Notes under the pieces: generated by a model
Seen by the model: only the letters and a program-made list of their open reading frames with translations
Told to the model about the DNA's origin: nothing
Database searches by the model: none
DNA from: Quercus robur
Lineage: Eukaryota; Streptophyta; Magnoliopsida; Fagales; Fagaceae
Assembly (NCBI RefSeq): GCF_932294415.1
Contig: NC_065536.1
Location: 54,780,354-54,844,353, forward strand
Direction: 5' to 3'
Length of the DNA stretch: 64,000 nucleotides
In this document: piece by piece, positions 57,106 through 64,000 of the stretch
How positions within the stretch are numbered: the first letter of the stretch is position 1
How the letters are laid out: every line of letters begins with the position of its first letter
Made by a program: the position numbers and the translations under genes

Positions 57106-59562
57106 ATGAAAAAATCAACTACAATGCTTGATTTTTTCAAAAGAAAAGGTTCAACTTCAAATTCTTCCGAAGTCAACGTGGAATTGCCAACAACTAATGT
57201 TGCTATTCCAATTCCGGAAAATGTGGATGTTCCAATTTCGAAAAATGTGGATGTTCCAATCTCTCAAACACAATTTCAAAGAATTGACCTTGATTCTTTG
57301 GATTATGTTCCCGGAACACGCAAACAAATATGGGAATATCATGTTAATTAACGTGATGAAATTCGACGGACTTACATTAAAAAAGGTCAGCACCAACCTC
57401 CTCTAGAGACATTCAAAAAAAGTGGAAAGCACAATTGTAGCTTTCAAGCTTCTTGGTATAGAAATAATTCAAAATGGCTTGAATATTCTCCTACAACAAA
57501 TGCAGCTTATTGTCTACCCTGCTTTATCTTTCATAATCCAAATGTGGTTGTGGGACAAAATACATTTATTGTTGGTGGATTTAGAAATTGGAAAAAGGTT
57601 GGGGGCAAAGTTTGTTCTTTTCAAGTTCATATAGGAAAAGATCCTAACTCAGCTTATAGAGTTGCTGAGCAAATGTGTAAGGATTTGATGAACCAATTGC
57701 AGCATTTGCAAATGGTAGTTGATCATTTCACTACTGAACAAATTGCAAATAATCGGTTGCAACTGAAGACCACAATTTTTATTATGCGATATCTTGCCTT
57801 TCAAGCTATAGCTTTTAGAGGTCGAGATGAAAGTTTTAGTTCATTAAATCGTGGGAACTTTCATGAATAATTGGGTATTATGACTTTTTGGAATGAGAAG
57901 GTTGCTGAAATAATAGAAAAAGCTCCAAAAAATGCAACCTACACATCACCTAGGATTCAAAAGGAAATTCTACATATTTTCTCAGCCAAAGTGAAGAAGG
58001 CCATTTGGGAAGAAATTGGTGATGCAAAGTTTTGTATAATGGTTGATTTATCTCGTGATGAGTCCATGAAAGAGCAAATGGCTGTGGTGTTTAGATATGT
58101 TGATGCAGAAGGCTTTGTGAAAGAACGCTTTTTTGGGCTTATTCATGTTGTTGACACTGCAGCTTTGACTCTAAAGAAGGGGATATATTCTTTGTTATCT
58201 CAATATTGCTTAGATATACAAAAGATTCGAGGGCAAGGATATGATGGAGCAAGCAACATGCGAGGTTTGTGGAATGGATTACAAGCTTTGATTTTGAATG
58301 ATTGCCCATGTGCTTACTATATCCATTGTTTTGCACATCGCTTACAATTGGCATTAGTAAAAGCATTAAAACAAGTTGTTCCCATTAGTCATTTTTTTCT
58401 TACATTGGTTTTTCTGATCAAAATTGTTAATGTTTCATGCAAGCGCAATAAGCAATTGAAAGTTGCCAATGCTAATGAAATAGCACATTTGACTGATCTT
58501 GAAGAGCTTGAGACTGGAAGTGGACTTAATTAAATTGGTACTTTACAACGACCTGGAGAAACATGTTGGAGTTCACATTTTAGATCAGTTTCTAGCTTAT
58601 TAAGGATGTTTAGTTCAACTGTTGAAGTTTTACTAAATATAATTGATGGTGCAATTGATGGAGAAAATCGGGCAAAAGGAGAGTCAGCTTATGAAGGTTT
58701 AACTTCATTTGAATTTGTTTTCATCTTGCATCTTGAGAAGGAAACTATGGAGATCACTGATAAACTTTTTCAAGCTTTGCAAAGCCAATCTCAAGACATT
58801 TTAAATGCCATGCATTTAGTTTCATCTACTAAAGCACTTATCCAAAAATTTAGAGATGATGGATGAGATGGCTTACTCACCACTGTGATATCATTTTGTG
58901 AGAAGCATCGCATTGATGTCCTAGATATGAATGCTCGTTATGTTGCAAGGCGAGGTCGAGCTCGTAATCAACAAGATAACGTTACAAATGAGCATCATTA
59001 TCGAGTAAATATTTTTTATGCTACAATAGATTCTCAACTACAAGAACTAAATTATCGGTTTAATGAAGATGCAATAGAGTTACTTAGGCTTAGCTCAGCT
59101 TTAGAACCTCGAGAGGCATTAAAATCTTTCAGAATTAGTGATCTTTGTTTGTTGGTAAAGAATTTCTATGCACAAGATTTCACAGATTATGACAAACAAG
59201 TGTTGGAGAAGGAGCTTTATCATTTTGAGCATAATGTAGTCCAAGATCCAGAGTTCAAAAAATTGAAAAGTTTATCTGAGTTGTCTCAATGGTTAGTGAG
59301 AACTGGAAATTCAGAACACTACAAACTTGTTTATAGAATGGTGAAACTTGTGCTTACTCTTATAGTTTTTATTGCTACTACAGAGCAAGCATGTTCAGCT
59401 ATGAAACTTGTCAAAACTGAACTTCGAAACAAAATGGAAGATGACTTTTTGAATGACTCTTTGATGTTATACATTGAAAAGGATATAGCTTTGACATTTA
59501 GTTTGAATTCAATAGTAGATGATTTTGAAGATTTGAAAGAGCGTCGAGTTCCCTTTTCATAG
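57106..59562 (+). pseudogene. hAT transposase (TTF zinc finger / hAT dimerisation type)
   Basis: One frame of 819 codons carries four in-frame stops (57349-57351, 57868-57870, 58531-58533, 58864-58866) and no frameshift. The N-terminus (KKSTTMLDFFKRKGSTSN) and the zinc-finger segment (KWLEYSPTTNAAYCLPCFIF) are typical of the plant TTF-type/ZMYM1-like hAT group. The catalytic part shows DLSRDESMKEQM, GQGYDGASNMRG and CAYYIHCFAHRLQLALV, and the C-terminal dimerisation domain shows EQACSAMKLVKTELRNKM. Stops without frameshifts suggest that decay is fairly recent. Confidence 0.92.
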
Positions 59563-61508
59563 ATAATTGTATAAAGAAACAATAGTGTTTCGTATCTTTT
59601 GTTTTTGTTAGTAGATTGTATTTTAATATATTAAGAAATAATGATTTTTGGGTATTTGTCTTGGTTGATAGTTTATTAATACTATATGGATGCGTATTTG
59701 AATTTTTTTTTTTTTGCTTATCTCCGGTCCTCCCGGCTTAAAATCCTGTGTTCGTCCCTGCCACGACATATGCCAGCGTACTTAGCGCTTGCACAAGTAT
59801 ATATGATCTTGCATGGGGTACCCATTTGCATGCTCGGATTGTTCGAATGGAACCAACTATTGATGTTCTAGTTGGTAGTGGTCTGGTTGATATGTATGCA
59901 AAATGTGGATGCTTAGAATTTGCTAGGCGGATCTTTGATGGCTTAACAGAACACAATGCAGTCTGTTGGACTTCTTTAATCAGTGGACTTGCACATTTTG
60001 GGTTAGAGGAAGAGGCTTTGGAACTGTTTAATCAAATGAGAGAGGCTCCATTTTCCTTGGATGAGTTTACTCTTGCAACAATTCTTGGGGTTTGTTAAGG
60101 TCAAAAGTATGTTTCAATTGAGGAGCAGCTACATGGATATACAATCAAGACTGGAATGGATTCCTCTGTTGCTATAGGAAACGCTGTAGTTACGATGTAC
60201 ATAGTGTGGAAATGTACAGAAAGCGAATCATGCATTTGAACTGATGCCAATGAGAGACATAAAATCATGGACAGCAATGATCACCGCATTTTCTGAGATT
60301 GGTGATATTGAAAAAGCTCGACAATGTTTTGATCAAATGCCAGAGCAGAATGTCATAAAATGGAATTCAATGTTAGGCACATATACCCAACATGGTTTTT
60401 GGGAAGAATGTCTCAAATTGTTTACTTTGATGCAAAGGCAAGGAGTTAAGCATGATTGGGTCACTTTTGCAACTTCAATTAGTGCCTGTGCTGATCTAGC
60501 AATACTAAAACTTGGTATCCAAATTGTATCTCAAGCTGAAAAAGGGTTTGGTTCTAATGTTTCAGTTGCAAATAATGTTGTTTCTATGTATTCACAAATC
60601 AAAAAATGTGATTTGTTGGAATGCGATAATGGCTGGATATGCTCAAAATGGTCAAGGTAGGAAAGTAATAGAGATTTTTGAGAATATGTTGGAGATGAAA
60701 TGCTCACCTGATCATATAAGCTATGTATCTGTTCTATCAGCTTGCAGCCATGCAGGGCTTGTAACAGAAGGGAAGCAATGCTTCTATTCCATGACTGAGG
60801 ATTTTGGCATCTCTCCAACATCTGAACATTTTTCTTGTATGGTGGATCTGCTTGGTCGGGCTGGGTCACTTTAGGAGGCCAAGAATTTGATTGGTGGAAT
60901 GCCTTTTAAGCCAAATGATGCTATTTGGGGGGCTCTCCTTGGTGCCTGTCGGATCCATTGCGAATCTAAATTAGCCGAAGTTGCAGTGAAGAATTTGGTT
61001 GAGTTTGATGCGGAAGAATCTGGAAGTCACATCCTTCTAGCAAATATATATTTAGATTCTGGCAAGTTAGAAAGTGTTGCAGATATGAGAAAACTGATGA
61101 GAGAGAAAGGAATACGAAAGAATCCTGGTTGTAGTTGGATAGAGGTAGAAAACAGGGTACATGTATTCACTGTAGATGAGACTAATCACCCACAAATGAA
61201 GGATATTTACAGAAAGTTGGAGAAGATGATGAAGAAGATAGAAGATACAGGAAACTACAAAAATGCAATTAGGTCACTTCGTGGACAAGGCTACCACAGT
61301 GAGAAACTTGCAGTGGCATTTGGTTTGATTAATTTGCCTACTTGGATGCCAATCCATGTAATGAAGAATCTTCGAGTATTTATGCTATGATTGTCACCTG
61401 ACAATAAAGCTGATTTCCCTTGTTACCTCAAGGAAACTTACAGTGCGTGATGGATACTGATTTCATCATTTCAAGAATGGATTTTGCTGTTGTGGAGATT
61501 ACTGGTAA

Positions 61509-61690
61509 TCTGAAGTTATTGATTTTGCTCTTGTGGAACCTACTGGTAATGTTCTAATTTATTTTATTTAGAGGAATCAGTACATTAATTTTTTCCCCTT
61601 TCAATTGTGTCCGTGTGCCACTATATTTTTGTTATTTCAATTGAAGAGGGATAAGAAAGTGAACAGAATAGATAAGTCTTGCAGAACTTA
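61509..61690. other. 3' flank of the PPR pseudogene
   Basis: Short AT-rich sequence up to the point where homology with the NAC block resumes. CTGAAGTTATTGATTTTGCT at 61511-61530 is an imperfect echo of the preceding coding end. Confidence 0.5.
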
Positions 61691-62129
61691 TCCCTAAGTG
61701 GCTTACCTTTGTTTCCTAAAACAAAAATTCTATTCTTCTACAGTTTCATGTAACTATATATTTCTGAGTTTAATATGCATTTTAGATATATCAATATATT
61801 TTCACAGGCTTCTTCTCTCTTAACTCCATGCCAAGACCCAGCTGGGATGGATGTGCATCATTAAGAATTTGTAAATTTCATGAAAGCATTCTTGAAAAGA
61901 GAAAATTTCATCAAGAATGTTTAAATTTCATGAAGATAAAAAGACATGCTAACTATTGACTCCTTGACAAATATGCCAGAGTTCCAAAGATTGAACATCT
62001 GGTTACATCAATGATAGAAAAAAATAAAAATAAAATAAAGAACTAAAACTGAGAAGAACAAAGAATCTGTGCAAGACCGAAAAAAGAATCTGTCCAAGAC
62101 CATAACAACTCATAGAGAAAATAATCAAC

Positions 62130-63401
62130 TCAATGCTTCATCCGGGATGTGGGATCAGCAAACCATGCAGCAAGTAATTCATCAGTATTAGCATTAACAA
62201 CATGGTCAGATTTGGATTGACTGCATACTTCAACCGGGGGCAGTAGATCAGAAAATATTTGAGTCAATGCTTCATCTGGGGCTTTGAGATTAGCAATCCA
62301 TGCATCAAAATCTTCATCAATGTCAGCGTCAAGAACATGGTCAGAATTTGATTGATGACATACTACAACCATGGGTGGTAGATCAGAAAATATTTGACTC
62401 ATTGCTTCATCTAGGGGTGGGAGATTAGCCATCCATGCATCAAGCTCTTTATCAATGTCAGCATCAAGAGCAAGGTCAGATTTTGATTGATGACATACTT
62501 CAACCATGGGTGGTAGATCAGAAAATATTTGACTCAATGTTTCATCTGGGGATGGGAGATCAGCAGTCCATCCAGAAAACTCGTCATCATCAGCACCAGC
62601 ATCCAAACTTGGCATCTCAGGCTCAAGGCGCAGCCTTTTTCTGTGTTCTTGGGCGTGGGCATCTACTTGTTCATGTGATATCACAGCAGTTGTATTGAAG
62701 CTTGATGCCTCTTCAGCAGCAGCAGCAGCAGAATAAAAACATCTTTTGAACCCTCTTCCTTTGGCCTTCTCACAAACTGAACCTTTATTTTGTTGATCAG
62801 CAATATTCTATGCAACAAATTTCTCACAGCTTGGCATTTCAAGCCATATTTTTCCATGTTCATCAAGTGACATCATAGCAGTTGTTCCGTAGTCCTCCTC
62901 ACAAACCGACCCTTTATTTTGTTTATAAATGACGCAGAGGACTTTGTTGAGTCTTGCAGATCCTTGAACTGCTGTTTTGCCAGCAAGGGAGAACTCATGC
63001 ATTATCCAATTAGTCTTGTTGAATTTTCCCGAACCAACATCCTTGGCCTTAAAAGAGAGCATCCTGTCGATCCCAATAAGATCGCCCTTAGAATCATGGA
63101 TTCTTTTGGGCTTGCTTTTTTCAGGCCAGGTTCCACAAGAGGCAGCCTTGCACACACGATTGCCGGTTTTTTTGAGGTTGGTGAACACGTAAAGCTTGCG
63201 TTGGAAGGTGTGTAAATGATAGTACGAATGAGAATCATATATTTCCCATGGAGGAATTTTTCCGTATACCTGACAATCATTGACAACACAATGTTTTAGG
63301 CGACGGTGTTCTGTGCCGTCTACCTTGCTATTCAAAATGTTTATCAAATCCTCGTCCTTAGGATCAAATCTAAAACCCACACTCATCTTTCCACCAAACA
63401 A
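62130..63401 (-). pseudogene. NAC-domain gene copy 2, truncated by an internal stop
   Basis: This is the paralogue of the gene at 1040-2263. From the ATG at 63401 it reads 197 codons, with the whole NAC domain intact (GFRFDPKDEDLI, VYGKIPPWEI, TNWIMHEF, VLCVIYKQ). A TAG at 62808-62810 then replaces the tryptophan codon of copy 1 (FVAWN). After the stop the same frame stays open to a TGA at 62130-62132, including all three 45-residue repeats and a C-terminal end (ELLAAWFADPTSRMKH) that copy 1 has lost. If expressed it could give a short DNA-binding-only NAC protein, which might compete with full-length relatives. Loss of function is equally likely. Confidence 0.85.
62196..62603 (-). repeat. 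Three 135-bp tandem repeats in the NAC C-terminus, copy 2
   Basis: The same repeat structure as at 1061-1468, in register, so the repeats existed before the block was duplicated. Here they lie after the internal stop. Confidence 0.85.
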
Positions 63402-63524
63402 AAGAAAATTTCAAGAAACCAAAGAAACCTTCTTTTCACTGATAAAATAAACAAAACACTCTTCTTGAATTCTTGTCTTGCGCAGAAAGTCTCAAACAAG
63501 TACTACGTTAGAAAAAGATATATC

Positions 63525-63533
63525 ATATATATA
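63525..63533 (-). promoter_or_regulatory. Candidate TATA box of NAC copy 2
   Basis: CCTATATATATG on the minus strand, about 125 bases before the start codon, conserved with copy 1. Confidence 0.4.
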
Positions 63534-63720
63534 GGAACTTAGGGCGGCTGGGATAAAGGGCGGTTAAAAGCGATTAAAACTTAGTTTAAAAAAATAATAA
63601 CTTTTTAAATAATTATTTAATTTGTTTTTGAACTGATTAGGCTAGTATTATTTATGAGTGAGAAAATCGAACTTCAGTTTTCCAGTGGGACTATAGGAAT
63701 AAAAACTTATCAGCTCAAGG

Positions 63721-63751
<31 letters not shown>

Positions 63752-64000
63752 GTGTCATTCAAGTAGAATGAATTTGAGTCAGTATAGCCGAAACCCCTCT
63801 TTTTGCTGAATTATAGTCGTATATTCTTCTGACTCTCGAATGAATAAAGAACTTGTAACGCAGTCATTAGACTGTGTTCTTCATGGCACTATTGAAAAAC
63901 ATGAACGAACTCTTTTTCCACCCAATTCTTCCTCTGAAATCCTATATGGGTTAAACTGTATGTTTCTGTTTAATTGGATATTGGGCCATCAACTCCCTCA

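Larger units (their letters stand above)
55168..59760 (+). mobile_element. hAT transposon (autonomous type, decayed) in the PPR gene
   Basis: 4593 bp, flanked by an exact 8-bp duplication CCACGACA (55160-55167 and 59761-59768). The inverted repeats are CAGGAACGGACCCAGGTA and, at the right end, ATCCTGTGTTCGTCCCTG. It contains one transposase reading frame (57106-59562). The 5' terminal region of about 620 bp is present twice in tandem. A non-autonomous relative lies at 37611-38357. Confidence 0.93.
44289..61508 (+). pseudogene. PPR-DYW pseudogene, split by two transposons
   Basis: A PLS-class pentatricopeptide repeat gene of the DYW group; such proteins enter organelles and bind RNA, usually for C-to-U editing. 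Three pieces are visible: 44289-44498, 54645-55167 and 59761-61508, interrupted by the Gypsy element 44499-54644 and the hAT element 55168-59760. The repeats read clearly (CNVFSWNTMISGF, GSGLVDMYAKCGCLEFARR, IKSWTAMITAF, VICWNAIMAGYAQNGQ), followed by the E domain (NPGCSWIEVENRVHVF) and DYW domain with HSEKLAVAFGL. Near 61378 a shift of one base leads into CYDCHLTIKLISLVTS, and the sequence ends GDYW at 61497-61505 before TAA. Other defects are stops near 54797, 54858 and 60097, small shifts, a stop near 60873 and a TGA near 61458. A serine/threonine-rich, transit-peptide-like stretch at 44180-44280 lies in another frame. Clearly non-functional. Confidence 0.92.
61690..64000. repeat. NAC-bearing duplicated block, copy 2, right part
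   Basis: Matches about 566-2960 to the end of the window, covering the NAC 3' flank, the gene and its promoter side. It has about 95% identity with small indels, for example a 14-bp extra segment near 63547-63560. The true end of the block lies outside the window. Confidence 0.88.

Overview
The window looks like nuclear DNA of a eudicot plant. It has a NAC transcription factor, class III secretory peroxidases, a PLS-type PPR-DYW gene, two Tat-lineage Gypsy elements, hAT and Mutator-like elements, and many short Tourist-like MITEs in AT-rich sequence. A woody species (possibly Fagales) would fit, but nothing in the sequence proves the species. No rRNA, tRNA, CRISPR or bacterial feature was seen.

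Layout. (1) 1-2960: first copy of a duplicated block carrying an intronless NAC gene on the minus strand, preceded by the tail of an unrecognised coding sequence. (2) 3170-4735: a third, gene-less copy of the 5' flank of the peroxidase genes. (3) 4950-8800: decayed coding-like sequence on the minus strand and unassigned AT-rich DNA. (4) 8810-14237: peroxidase block A, whose gene is dead and whose flank and intron carry three MITEs. (5) 14238-18420: a solo LTR with a second solo LTR nested in it. (6) 19201-28652: a broken Tat-type Gypsy element, plus strand. (7) 29005-34265: peroxidase block B with an apparently intact two-exon gene and a 1.65 kb Mutator-like element upstream. (8) 34269-43140: a gene-poor stretch holding MITEs, a non-autonomous hAT element and probable LTR remains. 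(9) 43140-64000: second copy of the NAC block, split by 17.6 kb that hold a PPR-DYW pseudogene. That pseudogene is itself cut by a 10.1 kb minus-strand Tat Gypsy element and a 4.6 kb hAT transposon. The second NAC copy has an internal stop.

Main reading. The window records two local duplications, one of NAC and one of peroxidase. In each pair one member looks more usable than the other. The paralogous blocks act as each other's empty-site controls, so many insertions can be bounded to the base by target-site duplications: AGTAT, ATGAG, ATGGT, CAGGC/CAGAC, the 8-bp hAT sites, the 9-bp Mutator-like sites and TTA for Tourist-like MITEs. Only two genes look plausibly functional: the peroxidase at 32582-33735 and the NAC gene at 1040-2263.

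I found no convincing previously undescribed system. The most original signals are the 45-residue repeats in the NAC C-terminus, the antisense open regions next to the 3' LTR of both Tat elements, the hAT element with a doubled 5' end, and the short-repeat junction that separates NAC copies with and without the PPR gene.
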